NCBI RefSeq assembly: GCF_900103325.1
Contig: NZ_FMXM01000003.1
Coordinates: forward strand, 434,001-498,000
DNA length: 64,000 nucleotides
Origin: Mesorhizobium qingshengii
GTDB taxonomy: Bacteria; Pseudomonadota; Alphaproteobacteria; Rhizobiales; Rhizobiaceae
Direction: 5' to 3'
Shown here: one piece after another, positions 35,848 through 44,251 of the stretch
How positions within the stretch are numbered: the first letter of the stretch is position 1
How the letters are laid out: the number at the start of each line of letters is the position of its first letter
Notes under the pieces: model-generated
Databases searched by the model: none
What the model was told of the DNA's origin: nothing
What the model saw: the letters and a program-made list of their open reading frames with translations, nothing else
Made by a program: the position numbers and the translations under genes

Positions 35848-36052
35848 GTCACGTCCAAACATGCGGCGGAGGCAGTGACGCGGCAGATGTCGCTCGGCCA
35901 TGCCCAGCACAATGTCCGCGTCAACGCACTCTGCCCAGGCTGGGTCGACACCCCATTCAACGAACCGTTCATCGCCCGGATGGGCGGACGCGAGTGATCG
36001 AGCGCTACGTCCGCACCAAGATTCCGGTGGAACGCTGGGCCGCCTTAGACAC
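35848..36052 (+). pseudogene. Remnant of a short-chain dehydrogenase/reductase (SDR)
   Basis: From 35848 the frame reads VTSKHAAEAVTRQMSLGHAQ, then HNVRVNALCPGWVDTPFNEP, then FIARMGGRE and a stop at 35995. This is the SDR region just after the catalytic Tyr (the usual YTASKHA), with the conserved NALCPGWVDTP. The continuation IERYVRTKIPVERWA appears at once in another frame (about 36000-36045), so a frameshift is present. The Rossmann N-terminus, including the cofactor motif and the catalytic serine and tyrosine, is absent, as is the C-terminal end. It lies between the fatty-acid gene and the end of the aldehyde dehydrogenase gene on the other strand. Confidence 0.85.
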
Positions 36053-36074
36053 GGATGCCTCGACGGCTTCTCGC

Positions 36075-37583
36075 TCACACGTGCTTGCGGCCGCCGGTCT
36101 CGCGGAACCAGCTGTCGGGATAGGGGTACCACCATTCCTGGATTGCCGGCTTGTGGTCGATGATGACCATCTTCGAGCGGCGGAAGGCGTCCAGCCCCTG
36201 GCGTCCAAGCTCGCGGCCGAGGCCCGAGGCCTTCCAGCCGCCGAAGGGCAGGGCGTCATTGTCGATCAGCGGATTGTTGACCCAGACCATACCGGCCTCG
36301 AGCCGTTCGGCCGCCTCATGCGCCTCGGCGAGGTCGGTGGTGAAGACCGAGGCACCGAGCCCGAACGGGCTGTCGTTGGCAAGCCGGATCGCTTCCTCGA
36401 AATCCTTGACCCGGCAGATCGCGGCGACCGGCCCGAAGCACTCTTCGCGCACGATCGCCATATCCGGGGTGACGCCGGTGAGGATGGTGGGCTCGTAGAA
36501 CCAGCCTACATTGTGCGCCGGTGGGATGCGCCCGCCGGTGACCGCCTTGGCGCCGTGCGCGATGGCGTCGTCAACCAGGCGCATGACCTTGGTCCGCGCG
36601 GCTTCGCTGACCAGTGGGCCGATCTCGGTCTTGTCCATGCCGTTGCCGATGCGCAGCGCGCGCGTCCTTTCGGCGAACAGCGCGACGAAGCGGTCGTGCA
36701 CGGCGTCGACGACGAAGAAGCGCTCGGCCGAGGTGCAGACCTGGCCGGTGAGGTGGAAGGCGGCGGTGACGCTGCCAGCCGCCGCTATGTCGAGCGGCGC
36801 GTGTTGGCTGATGATCAGCGGATCGCTGCCGCCGGCCTCGATGACGCACGGCTTCATGCGTTCGGCGCAGGCCACCGCAACCGCCTTGCCGGCGGCGACC
36901 GAGCCGGTGAAGGCGACGGCGTGGGTGCGATCGGAAGCGATCAGCGACTGCGCGGTGGCCGCGCCGCCTGGCAGGCAGGAAACAAGGCCCTCCGGCAGGG
37001 AGCGGAACATGGCCATGTAGTCCAGCGTCGACAGCGTCGTCGCCTCGGCCGGCTTGATCACGCAGGCATTGCCGGCGGCAAGTGAAGCGGCCACCGTCCA
37101 GCACATCAGCAGGATCGGAAAATTGTAGGGCATGATGTGGACGGAGACGCCATAGGGCTCGTAGCGCGCATACTGGAACGAACCGGCCTGCGTCGTGCCG
37201 GCGATCTTGCCGGCGTCGTCGCGCGCCATCTCGGCATAGTAGCGGAAGATCGGCGCGCAATTGGCGATCTCGCCGATGGCTTCGGGATAGGGTTTGCCCA
37301 TCTCGCGCACCATCAGCTCGGCGCAGCGTGTGAAGTCTGCCGCCTCGATGGCATTGGCGACGGCATGCAGGTGCTTTGCCCGGCTCTTGGCGTCGAGCCT
37401 TTTCCAGGCGGCCTGCGCCTTGGTCGCGGCGGTAAGCGCGGCGTCGATTTCACTATCTGTAGCGGCCGAGATCGCGCCGACGGTTTCGAGCGTCGCCGGA
37501 TCGATCACCGGTTTCGTCGCGCCGGCCATCGGCCGGTAGTTCGGATTGACGAAGAACGCCGGCCGGTCAGGGGAGAAATGCAT
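36075..37583 (-). CDS. Aldehyde dehydrogenase family protein
   Basis: A 502-residue NAD(P)+-dependent aldehyde dehydrogenase. Features are MPYNFPILLMCWTVAASLAAG with NACVIKPAE (cofactor and Asn), VAFTGSVAAGKAVA, the general-base Glu in VIEAGGSDPLI, nucleophile Cys283 in GQVCTSAERFF, EECFGPVAAI, and FGGWKASGLGRELG at the end. It closes the minus-strand polyamine-type gene set, so its probable job is to oxidise the aldehyde released from an (acylated) amine, comparable to PuuC. The substrate is inferred from context. The start ATG 37583 has GAGAGG at the right distance. The ATG at 37589 is too close to it. Cupin 1 ends 20 bases upstream. Confidence 0.9.
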   Translation of the reverse strand: MHFSPDRPAFFVNPNYRPMAGATKPVIDPATLETVGAISAATDSEIDAALTAATKAQAAWKRLDAKSRAKHLHAVANAIEAADFTRCAELMVREMGKPYPEAIGEIANCAPIFRYYAEMARDDAGKIAGTTQAGSFQYARYEPYGVSVHIMPYNFPILLMCWTVAASLAAGNACVIKPAEATTLSTLDYMAMFRSLPEGLVSCLPGGAATAQSLIASDRTHAVAFTGSVAAGKAVAVACAERMKPCVIEAGGSDPLIISQHAPLDIAAAGSVTAAFHLTGQVCTSAERFFVVDAVHDRFVALFAERTRALRIGNGMDKTEIGPLVSEAARTKVMRLVDDAIAHGAKAVTGGRIPPAHNVGWFYEPTILTGVTPDMAIVREECFGPVAAICRVKDFEEAIRLANDSPFGLGASVFTTDLAEAHEAAERLEAGMVWVNNPLIDNDALPFGGWKASGLGRELGRQGLDAFRRSKMVIIDHKPAIQEWWYPYPDSWFRETGGRKHV

Positions 37584-37603
37584 GGACATCCTCTCGGATC
37601 CGC

Positions 37604-37948
37604 TCAGCGGATCATGTAGACCTTCTTGATCGTCTCATGGACGGTGCAGACGCCTTTCCAGTCCTGCGGAAAGAAGGCTGCCGTGTCCGGCTCGATCTCG
37701 ATCACCTCTCCGGATTCATGCACATAGGTACAGCGGCCTTCGAGGAAGTGGCAGAACTCGTCGCGGGTGACGTGGCAGTGCCATTTGCCGGGCGTGCAGA
37801 CCCACAGGCCGCATTCGGAGCGGCCTTCCGGCCCCTTGTGCAGCAGCTTGCCCGAGGTGTGGGATTGCCCCTCGATCATGGTCGGGATGACGCCCCAGTC
37901 GACGAGGTCGGTGATGGCGAGCGGGGATTGCATGATCAGCGTGGTCAT
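37604..37948 (-). CDS. Cupin domain protein 1 of 3 (DUF861/cupin_3 type)
   Basis: A 114-residue single cupin. The barrel has GLWVCTPGKWHCHVTRDEFCHFLEG, where the H/E residues occupy the metal-site positions of cupin motif 1, and FFPQDWKGVCTVHETIKKVYMI as the ending motif shared with (S)-ureidoglycine- and EutQ-type cupin_3 proteins. It is paralogous to the next two genes. Starting at ATG 37948 (AGGAA upstream) avoids overlap with cupin 2. A longer reading from 37981 would overlap it. Function unknown. In amine-degradation gene sets, small cupins of this class are frequent and unassigned. Confidence 0.82.
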   Translation of the reverse strand: MTTLIMQSPLAITDLVDWGVIPTMIEGQSHTSGKLLHKGPEGRSECGLWVCTPGKWHCHVTRDEFCHFLEGRCTYVHESGEVIEIEPDTAAFFPQDWKGVCTVHETIKKVYMIR

Positions 37949-37971
37949 ATCGATTTCCTTGAAATGGCTGC

Positions 37972-38313
37972 TTACCGGCACATGAAGGCCTTGGTCAGCG
38001 TTTGCGTGATGATGGAGATGCCGGTCCAGCCGGCAGGGAAGAACACGAGCGTGCCGGCCTCAACCGGAATTTGCTCCCCATTCTCATGGACATAGCTGCC
38101 GTGACCCGACAGGAAGTGGCAGAACTCGTCGGCGGCGAAGGTGACCTTGCGGGTGCCCGGCGTGCAGCACCACAGGCCGCATTCGCTCGACCCGTCCGGG
38201 GTTTTCGAGAGGATCCGTCCCGAAACGCGAGGCGCGCCGGCGAGCGTGTTGGCCCCCGCGCCCCAATCCTCCAGTTCAACGCTTGAGGCCTTCGGCCAGT
38301 GCGGTGTCGACAT
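37972..38313 (-). CDS. Cupin domain protein 2 of 3 (DUF861/cupin_3 type)
   Basis: A 113-residue paralogue of its two neighbours, sharing the DWG start block, the SECGLWCCTPGT block, the DEFCHFLSGHGSYVHENGE block and the closing FFPAGWTGISI with the final -MCR. It carries an extra Cys (GLWCCTPG) where the others have Val. The His in DEFCHF is kept. The order of three such genes with 20-60-base gaps points to tandem duplication followed by divergence rather than recent copies. Substrate unknown. Confidence 0.82.
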   Translation of the reverse strand: MSTPHWPKASSVELEDWGAGANTLAGAPRVSGRILSKTPDGSSECGLWCCTPGTRKVTFAADEFCHFLSGHGSYVHENGEQIPVEAGTLVFFPAGWTGISIITQTLTKAFMCR

Positions 38314-38334
38314 GTGATCAAGTTCCGTTGCCGT

Positions 38335-38685
38335 TCAAGCCAGCATGTAGACGTTGCGCATGGTCTCATGCACGGTGCATTCACCCGTCCAGCCGGCTGG
38401 GAACATGACCACGGTCCCTGTGGAGACTTCTATCACTTCGCCGACATCCGACCTGTAGGTCGCGCGACCGGCGACGAAATGGCACAATTCGTCGCGCGGG
38501 ATGCTCAGGCGCCAGCGTCCTGGCGTGCACACCCAGATGCCGGATTCCGGCCGGTTGTTCGGTCCCTTGTGCACCAGCCTGCCGGTCGAATGCGAAGCGC
38601 CGTCCAGCGCGTCCGGCTGGGCGCCCCAGTCGACGAGATCGGTGCGGGTGGAGGCCTGGTGGAGGTGCGGGGCGGAGGAGGTCAC
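38335..38685 (-). CDS. Cupin domain protein 3 of 3 (DUF861/cupin_3 type)
   Basis: A 116-residue paralogue with DLVDWGAQPDALDGASHSTG, PESGIWVCTPGRWRLSIPRDE, LCHFVAGRATYRSD and MFPAGWTGECTVHETMRNVYM. It replaces the usual E-C before G-L/I-W with E-S. The start is GTG at 38685, overlapping the glycosyltransferase stop (GTGA), so translation is coupled to the GT1 gene, which ties the cupins to glycosyl transfer. Function unknown. Confidence 0.8.
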   Translation of the reverse strand: MTSSAPHLHQASTRTDLVDWGAQPDALDGASHSTGRLVHKGPNNRPESGIWVCTPGRWRLSIPRDELCHFVAGRATYRSDVGEVIEVSTGTVVMFPAGWTGECTVHETMRNVYMLA

Positions 38686-39956
38686 AGCAGCGCCTCCAGC
38701 AACCCGGCCGCCTTCTCGGGCCCGTTCTGCGCGTGCATCTGCGCCGAGGTCTTCGCCAGTTTCGCCTTCATGGCCGGGTCGGTCAGGCAGGCTTCGATCC
38801 TGGCGATCAGCTCGGCATCGCTCCAGTCGTAGCGCGGCATGCCGAAGCCGTGGCCGGTTTCTTGCACGCGGGTGGCGTTGTCATGCCCGTCCCAGACATA
38901 GGGCATGATGATCGCCGGCTTGCCGAAATAGAGGCACTCGGTGAACGAGTTGTTGCCGCCATGATGGATCACCGCGTCGACCTGCGGGATGACCGAAGGT
39001 TGCGGGAACCAGCTCTCGACGATGACGTTGCCGGGCACGTCCGTGTACTGGTCCTTGTAGCCGCCGACATTGACCAACGCGCGGTAGCGCGTCTTGCCCA
39101 GAGTCGTGATGATGCGCTTCAACAGCTCGACATCGCCGGCCCCCAGGCTGCCGAAGGAGACATAAAGCAGCGGTCCGTCATTGTTTTTCGCGAAGGTCGG
39201 TACCGTGTAAGGTTTCTCCTGCCGCACGCAGCCTTCCAGATACTGGAACTTTGCCGGGTCGAGCGGATGGCGGCGCTTGAATTTCGCCGCCTCGGGATAG
39301 AGCAGCAGGTTGAGATAGGGCGAGGCCTCGAAGAACTGGCCGATCGGATAGGGTGCTTCGTTGTTGGCGGTGAGGAAGGCGTTGAAGTCGTCATGGATCG
39401 GCTTGATCACCGCATTGAAGTGATCGCGGTAGCGCTGGTGCCCGGCATGGTCGTTCTCGCCGCAGCCCGACAGATGCGGCGGGATGTCCTCGTCCTCGAT
39501 CTCGTTTTCCGAGCAGGAGATGACGCGCACCCACGGCTTGCCGAACTGCTTGATCGCCGGGAACAGGATGACGTTGTCGACGCAGATCACGTCAGGCTTG
39601 ATGGCGGCCAGAACGCGCGGCAGATCCTTCTGCGCCCATTTGGCGCTGTCGACGATCGCCGTCCAGCAATCCTTCACATAGTTGTCGACCTGGTCGTAGG
39701 GCGACTTGCGGAAGTTCGGGATGTGGCCGTTGATGAAATCCTCCCAGAACTTGGCCATCTGCTCGGGCGGCATCGGCTCGGACAGGTTCACCGGATGGGC
39801 CTCGAAGCCGTAGCCCTTGTAGACATCGACGAAGCCGGGGTCGGACAGGAAAACCGCTCTGTGGCCGCGCGCCTCGACCGCCTGGGCGATGCCAACGGAA
39901 TTGAGCGCCGGGCCGTAGGCCGCTTCGGGAAAGAACGCGATCGTCTTCTGCGCCAT
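38682..39956 (-). CDS. GT1-family glycosyltransferase (UGT/MGT type), copy 1
   Basis: A 424-residue GT-B enzyme. The N-terminal acceptor domain starts IAFFPEAAYGPALNSVGIAQ. The C-terminal donor domain contains PLLYVSFGSLGAGDVELL and the nucleotide-sugar signature VESWFPQPSVIPQVDAVIHHGGNNSF with GKPAIIMPYVWDGHDNATR, the HHGGNNS version of the UGT/macrolide glycosyltransferase motif. No signal peptide, so it acts in the cytosol. About half identical by eye to the enzyme at 45201-46484. It lies between the importer ATPase gene (12 bases away) and the three cupins. Sugar and acceptor are unknown. Confidence 0.87.
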   Translation of the reverse strand: MAQKTIAFFPEAAYGPALNSVGIAQAVEARGHRAVFLSDPGFVDVYKGYGFEAHPVNLSEPMPPEQMAKFWEDFINGHIPNFRKSPYDQVDNYVKDCWTAIVDSAKWAQKDLPRVLAAIKPDVICVDNVILFPAIKQFGKPWVRVISCSENEIEDEDIPPHLSGCGENDHAGHQRYRDHFNAVIKPIHDDFNAFLTANNEAPYPIGQFFEASPYLNLLLYPEAAKFKRRHPLDPAKFQYLEGCVRQEKPYTVPTFAKNNDGPLLYVSFGSLGAGDVELLKRIITTLGKTRYRALVNVGGYKDQYTDVPGNVIVESWFPQPSVIPQVDAVIHHGGNNSFTECLYFGKPAIIMPYVWDGHDNATRVQETGHGFGMPRYDWSDAELIARIEACLTDPAMKAKLAKTSAQMHAQNGPEKAAGLLEALL

Positions 39957-39968
39957 CAAGCTTCTCCT

Positions 39969-41042
39969 CTATTCTGCGAAAATTCTGACATCGGCGGCGT
40001 CCCAGCCGAGTTCGACCTGATCGCCCGACGAGACCGGCCGGCGGTCGGCCGCATCGGCGGTGACGCGCACCAGGAATGGTTTTGGCGACAGGGGCGTGCG
40101 GACATGCAGCTGCAGGTCGAGCCCGTGATAGGCGAGCGCCTCGACCGTGCCGGTGGTGCGGTTGGCGGTCTGAATCTCAGGGAACAACCGGATGCGTTCG
40201 GGCCGCACTGAAGCAACGGCGGAAGCACCGGGCGGAAGCGCGGCGGGAACCTTGCCGGCGATGCGCGCGCCATTGCTCGCCATAACGCCATCGGTGGCGA
40301 CCTTGCCGGGCACGAAGTTCATGACGCCGATGAAGTCGGCGACGAAACGGTCGGCGGGATGTTCGTAGACCGTGTGCGGGGTGTCGCACTGCAGCAGTTT
40401 GCCATCTCTGAGCACCGCCATGCGGTCGGCCATGACGAGCGATTCTTCCTGGTCGTGGGTGACGATGACGAAGGTGATGCCGACCTCGTGTTGCAGGCGT
40501 TTCAGCTCAAGCTGCATGGCGCCGCGCAGTTTCTTGTCGAGCGCGCCGAGCGGCTCGTCGAGCAACAGCAGCCGGGGCCGCTTGACCAGCGCCCGGGCTA
40601 GCGCGACGCGCTGCTTCTGGCCGCCGGACAATTGCTCCGGCTTGCGGTCGGCGAAGGGGACGAGTTCGGTCGTTGCCAGGATGGCGTCGACACGCGAGCG
40701 GATTTCGGCTGCCGGCAAACGCTCCATCTCCAGCCCATAGGAGACATTGGCGCGGACGCTCATATGCGGGAACAGCGCGTAGGATTGGAACATCAGGTTG
40801 ACCGGTCGCTTGTTGGGCGGGGTCCTGGCGATGTCGCGGCCGTCGAGCAGGATGCGCCCGTCGCTCGGCGTCTCGAAGCCGGCCAGCATGCGCAACAGCG
40901 TGGTCTTGCCGCAGCCCGATGGGCCGAGCAGCGCGAAGAATTCATTCTCGCGGATGTCGAGCGAGATGCCGTCGACGGCGGTGACCCGGCCGAAATTCTT
41001 CGACACATGATCGATGGCCAGCAGCGTGCGGGGTTCGCTCAT
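39969..41042 (-). CDS. Polyamine-type ABC transporter ATP-binding protein (PotA/PotG-like)
   Basis: A 357-residue ATPase. Walker A GPSGCGKTT, Q-loop MFQSYALFPH, signature LSGGQKQRVALARAL, Walker B LLLLDEPLGALD, switch His in IVTHDQEE, and a C-terminal TOBE region (about 270-357, with ASVRPERIRLF). This is the subgroup of spermidine/putrescine and related importers. ATG 41042 overlaps the permease stop (ATGA). The name does not prove the ligand, because related systems carry other amines and small cations. Confidence 0.92.
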   Translation of the reverse strand: MSEPRTLLAIDHVSKNFGRVTAVDGISLDIRENEFFALLGPSGCGKTTLLRMLAGFETPSDGRILLDGRDIARTPPNKRPVNLMFQSYALFPHMSVRANVSYGLEMERLPAAEIRSRVDAILATTELVPFADRKPEQLSGGQKQRVALARALVKRPRLLLLDEPLGALDKKLRGAMQLELKRLQHEVGITFVIVTHDQEESLVMADRMAVLRDGKLLQCDTPHTVYEHPADRFVADFIGVMNFVPGKVATDGVMASNGARIAGKVPAALPPGASAVASVRPERIRLFPEIQTANRTTGTVEALAYHGLDLQLHVRTPLSPKPFLVRVTADAADRRPVSSGDQVELGWDAADVRIFAE

Positions 41043-41830
41043 TGGCCGATGATCCCACGGTTGAGCCGCTGCGACAGGGTCAGCGCGGTGATCGAGACCG
41101 CCATGACGATGGTCGCCAGAGCGTTGATCTCCGGCGTGATGCCGAAGCGGATCATTGCGTAGATCTGCATCGGCAGCGTGGTCGAGGCGCGCCCGGCACC
41201 AGCAGTGAAGAAGGCTATGATGAATTCGTCCACGGAGAGCGTAAAGGCGAGCAGCGCGCCGGCGATCACCGCCGGCAGGATGACCGGCAAGGTGACCCGC
41301 CGGAAGGTGGTGAGTGCGGAGGCGCCGAGGTCGGCGGATGCCTCGACGATCGACCAGTCGAAACTCTTCAGCCGGGCGCGCACCACCGAACAGACGAAGG
41401 CGAGGTTGAAGACGACATGGGCAAGGATGATGGTGTGCAGCCCCATGGTGAAGTTGAGCATCGAAAAGAACGACAGCAGCGCGATCGCCAGTACGATGTC
41501 GGGAATGATCATCGGCGCGAAGATCAGCGCCTCGAGGCCCTTGCCATATTGCCGGCGCATCTCGACGCCGATCGCCAGCAGCGTGCCGAGCAATGTGGCG
41601 ATCGCGGTCGAAACCAGCGCCACGATCAGCGTGTTGAGCGCGGCTGAGAGGATGGCGGAATTGCCGGCCAGCGAGACATACCATTTCAGCGAAAAGCCGG
41701 ACCATGCTGTCGGCAGCCCGCCTTCATTGAAGGACAGCGCCACGAGCACGGCGATCGGGATGTAGAGGAAGGCGAAGACGAGAACGAGGATTGTCCGCAT
41801 GCCGAGGGCACGGGCGAAGGAATGAGTCAT
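41039..41830 (-). CDS. Polyamine-type ABC transporter permease (PotC/PotI-like)
   Basis: A 263-residue inner-membrane protein with six helices. The EAA coupling loop is EASADLGASALTTFRRVTLPVILP. FTLSVDEFIIAFFTAG near the C-terminus is typical of PotC/PotI. The start ATG 41830 follows GGAGGG. A palindromic repeat of about 180 bases separates it from the partner permease gene upstream, which is unusual within an ABC operon. Confidence 0.92.
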   Translation of the reverse strand: MTHSFARALGMRTILVLVFAFLYIPIAVLVALSFNEGGLPTAWSGFSLKWYVSLAGNSAILSAALNTLIVALVSTAIATLLGTLLAIGVEMRRQYGKGLEALIFAPMIIPDIVLAIALLSFFSMLNFTMGLHTIILAHVVFNLAFVCSVVRARLKSFDWSIVEASADLGASALTTFRRVTLPVILPAVIAGALLAFTLSVDEFIIAFFTAGAGRASTTLPMQIYAMIRFGITPEINALATIVMAVSITALTLSQRLNRGIIGQ

Positions 41831-41872
41831 CGTTGCCCTCCGAAAACTAGGAGGCAAGCGAACGACCAGCGT

Positions 41873-41999
41873 CCTTCTCCCCGTTCACGGGGAGAAGATG
41901 CCGGCAGGCAGATGAGGGGCAGCGCCAAGTGTCGCAAAGGCTCGCGCCGCCCCTCATCCGCCCCTTCGGGGCACCTTCTCCCCGTGAACGGGGAGAAGG
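41873..41999. repeat. Palindromic repeat pair (CTTCTCCCCG type) between the two permease genes
   Basis: Two self-complementary stems, CTTCTCCCCGT-TC-ACGGGGAGAAG (41874-41897) and CCTTCTCCCCGT-GA-ACGGGGAGAAGG (41974-41999), face each other around a second inverted pair, GATGAGGGGCAGCGC (41911-41925) and GCGCCGCCCCTCATC (41944-41958). The whole can fold as one long cruciform or RNA hairpin. Elements of the same kind lie at 49230-49405. Confidence 0.85.
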
Positions 42000-42013
42000 G
42001 AAGGAGAGCACGC

Positions 42014-42889
42014 TCAGCCATCGGCGTTGCCTTTGGCCTCAGCGGCGCGGCCCGAAGCGCGGTCGGCGGCGAGCGCCTGCGCCATCAGCACCAACAGCAT
42101 GATAGCGATCAGCGCCATGGCGAGGGCCGCGCCGAAGGGCCAGTCGTTGGCGGTCAGGAACTGGTCGTAGACGAGATTGCCGATCATCTGGAAGCGGCCG
42201 CCGCCGAGCAGTGCCGGCGTGACGAAGTTGCCGATCGACAGCACGAAGACGAAGACGGCGCCGGCGGCGATGCCGGGCACGGTCAGCGGCAGGATGACAC
42301 GGCGAAAGGTAGTCATCGCAGAAGCGCCGAGGTCACGCGAGGCCTCGGCGAGTTCCGGGTTGAGGCGCGACAACGGCGCGTAGCAGGCGAGGATGACGAA
42401 GGGCAAATAGCTGTAGACCAGGCCGGCGATGACCGCGCCTTCGGTGTAGAGCATCGATGGCGGCTCGCCGGTATAGCCGAACCAGCGCAGCAGCTGCGTG
42501 ATCAGCCCTTCCCGGTTGAGCAGCACGATCCAGGCATAGGTGCGGATCAGATAGTTGGACCAGAACGGCAGTACGGCGAAGAACAAGAACACCGGCTGCA
42601 GCCGGCGCGGTGCGGCTGATATCGCGTAGGCGGCGGCATAACCGATCAACACCGCGATCAGCGTGGCGGTGCCGGCGATGCGTGCCGATTTGAGGAAGAT
42701 ACCGGCATAGAGCGGGTCGAAGACCAGCCCGAAATTCTCCAGCGTGAAGGTGTATTCGATGCCGCCATAGATGCCGCGCCGGAAGAAGGCGAGCGCCAGC
42801 ACCAGCGCGCACGGCACCACCATCAGCGCGGTCAGCCAGACCAGCGCCGGGGCCATCAGCAGGGAGGAGCGAAGTCGGGTCTGGGACAA
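42014..42889 (-). CDS. Polyamine-type ABC transporter permease (PotB/PotH-like)
   Basis: A 291-residue inner-membrane protein with six helices. It has WSNYLIRTYAWIVLLNREG, the PotB/PotH signature, and the EAA loop EASRDLGASAMTTFRRVILP. The most credible start is TTG at 42889 (reading MSQTRLRSSLLMAPALV), which follows GAGCGG. ATG at 42856 inside the first helix would be too late. The long in-frame extension upstream runs into the binding-protein gene and is not coding. Confidence 0.88.
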   Translation of the reverse strand: MSQTRLRSSLLMAPALVWLTALMVVPCALVLALAFFRRGIYGGIEYTFTLENFGLVFDPLYAGIFLKSARIAGTATLIAVLIGYAAAYAISAAPRRLQPVFLFFAVLPFWSNYLIRTYAWIVLLNREGLITQLLRWFGYTGEPPSMLYTEGAVIAGLVYSYLPFVILACYAPLSRLNPELAEASRDLGASAMTTFRRVILPLTVPGIAAGAVFVFVLSIGNFVTPALLGGGRFQMIGNLVYDQFLTANDWPFGAALAMALIAIMLLVLMAQALAADRASGRAAEAKGNADG

Positions 42890-42947
42890 TTTCTGATACC
42901 GCTCAAGGCCGGCGGCAGAAGTGCCACCGGCCGTGATGTCTGGCCGT

Positions 42948-44012
42948 TTACTGCGCGGCCTTGATCTCGCTGACGATCTTCGAATAGTCGCGCTGGGCGT
43001 CGCCGACGTCACGCAGTTGTTCGAACTTGACGAGATCGGCCACCGGCATCGCCATGTTGGGGAATTTCGCCAGGAAATCGGCGGGCAGGCTTTCCATGGC
43101 CGGTTTGTTGGGCACCTTGTAGTCGATGTTCTGTGCCGCCCAGGCGTGGTTCTTGGCGTCGAGCATGAAATTGATGAACTGGAAGGCGGCATCCTTGTTG
43201 GCGGACGCCTTCATCACCACCATCGTGTCGACCCACAGGTCGGAGCCTTCCTTGGGGATGACGTACTTGATCTCGGGCTTCTCGGCGATGCCATAGTTGC
43301 ACCAGCCGTCCCATGCCTGCACCATCAACGCCTCGCCTGAGACCAGCTTCGAATAGAAGGTGGTGTCGTCATAGGCGAGCAGGGTTTTCTTGGCCGAGAT
43401 CAGCAGGTCCTTGACCTCGGCCATCTTGGCCGGATCGGTCTCGTTGACGGAAAAACCCTTGTCGAGCTGGCCGGCGGCCAACAGCCAGCGGTCGGTCGCC
43501 AGCATGGTGGTCTTGCCCTTGAGATCGTCCGAGGGAGCGAGCAGGTCGCTCCAGCTCGTCGGTGCGACCTTCACCAAATCCGATCGGTAGCAAAGGCCGG
43601 TCGTGCCCCAGGTGTAGGGCACGGAGAATGTGTTGCCGACATCGTGCGGCAGCTTGGTTGCCTGGGGATAGAGGTTGGCGAGGTTGGGCACCTTGGCGTG
43701 GTCGATCGGCTCGGTAAGGCCGAGCTTGTTCAGCACTTCGGCGAAGGGTGAGGAGACGAAGACCACATCATAGCCCTTGCCGCCAGCGGCGATGAGCTTG
43801 CCCATGATCTCTTCATTGGTGGCGTGCACCACCACTTCGCCGGAAACGCCGGTCGCGGTCTTGAAGGCGGCCATGGCATCCGGCGCCATGTAGCCGTCCC
43901 AGTTGGAAATGACGAGGTCGGCGGCCATCGCCGGCGCAGACAGCGCCAAGGCCAGGCCGAGCGCGATTGAAGACGTTCTCAGCGCACGGCGCCGCAGGCT
44001 GGTAGCGGTCAT
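42948..44012 (-). CDS. Polyamine-type ABC transporter substrate-binding protein (PotD/PotF-like)
   Basis: A 354-residue periplasmic protein. The signal peptide is about residues 1-30 (RRRALRTSSIALGLALALSA, cleavage after AMA). The mature part begins DLVISNWDGYMAPDAM, and the ligand-site tryptophans and aspartates of PotD/PotF have likely counterparts in WDGYM, PYTWGTTGLCYRSDLV and VQAWDGWCNYG. It heads the importer operon, divergent from the GntR gene. Ligand: probably a polyamine or small amine, not certain. Start ATG 44012 with GGGAG upstream. Confidence 0.9.
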   Translation of the reverse strand: MTATSLRRRALRTSSIALGLALALSAPAMAADLVISNWDGYMAPDAMAAFKTATGVSGEVVVHATNEEIMGKLIAAGGKGYDVVFVSSPFAEVLNKLGLTEPIDHAKVPNLANLYPQATKLPHDVGNTFSVPYTWGTTGLCYRSDLVKVAPTSWSDLLAPSDDLKGKTTMLATDRWLLAAGQLDKGFSVNETDPAKMAEVKDLLISAKKTLLAYDDTTFYSKLVSGEALMVQAWDGWCNYGIAEKPEIKYVIPKEGSDLWVDTMVVMKASANKDAAFQFINFMLDAKNHAWAAQNIDYKVPNKPAMESLPADFLAKFPNMAMPVADLVKFEQLRDVGDAQRDYSKIVSEIKAAQ

Positions 44013-44120
44013 GACAGACTCCCATTCCGGTTGATCGTCGAATTTCATTCGTCGGACCAACGCTTGCGACCCGTGCCGCTGCCTCGATCCTGTTCCCCGG
44101 TCTTTTTCTCGCCGATTACA

Positions 44121-44153
44121 TTGACAGTACTATTGCAGAAAAAAGTACGTCAA
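44121..44153. promoter_or_regulatory. Candidate operator for the GntR regulator
   Basis: An imperfect inverted repeat: TTGACAGTAC (44121-44130) with GTACGTCAA (44145-44153), separated by TATTGCAGAAAAAA. It lies between the divergent binding-protein and GntR genes, about 110 bases from one start and 100 from the other, in the only AT-rich part of the 239-base gap. A GntR-type dimer site is plausible, but no consensus for this regulator is known to me. Confidence 0.45.
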
Positions 44154-44251
44154 TCCATAATTTGCCAAGCGACCGAGGAATCTGGCCGATTGCGTCCGCG
44201 CGGGCGATCGGTCAAATCAATCCGGCCCCATTCGTTCCACCGAGACCAGTC

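Noticed and set aside
36075..37583. Succinate-semialdehyde dehydrogenase (gabD) assignment
   Set aside because: The catalytic Cys and Glu are present, but substrate-specific residues cannot be judged by eye, so only the family is called.
41873..41999. CRISPR array
   Set aside because: Only two similar palindromic units with internal inverted symmetry, no regular spacer length and no cas genes. It is an interspersed palindromic repeat.
42890..43192. N-terminal extension of the PotB-like permease
   Set aside because: The extension is Ser/Arg/Pro-rich and antisense-like, and it overlaps the end of the binding-protein gene in another frame. The membrane protein starts at about 42889.
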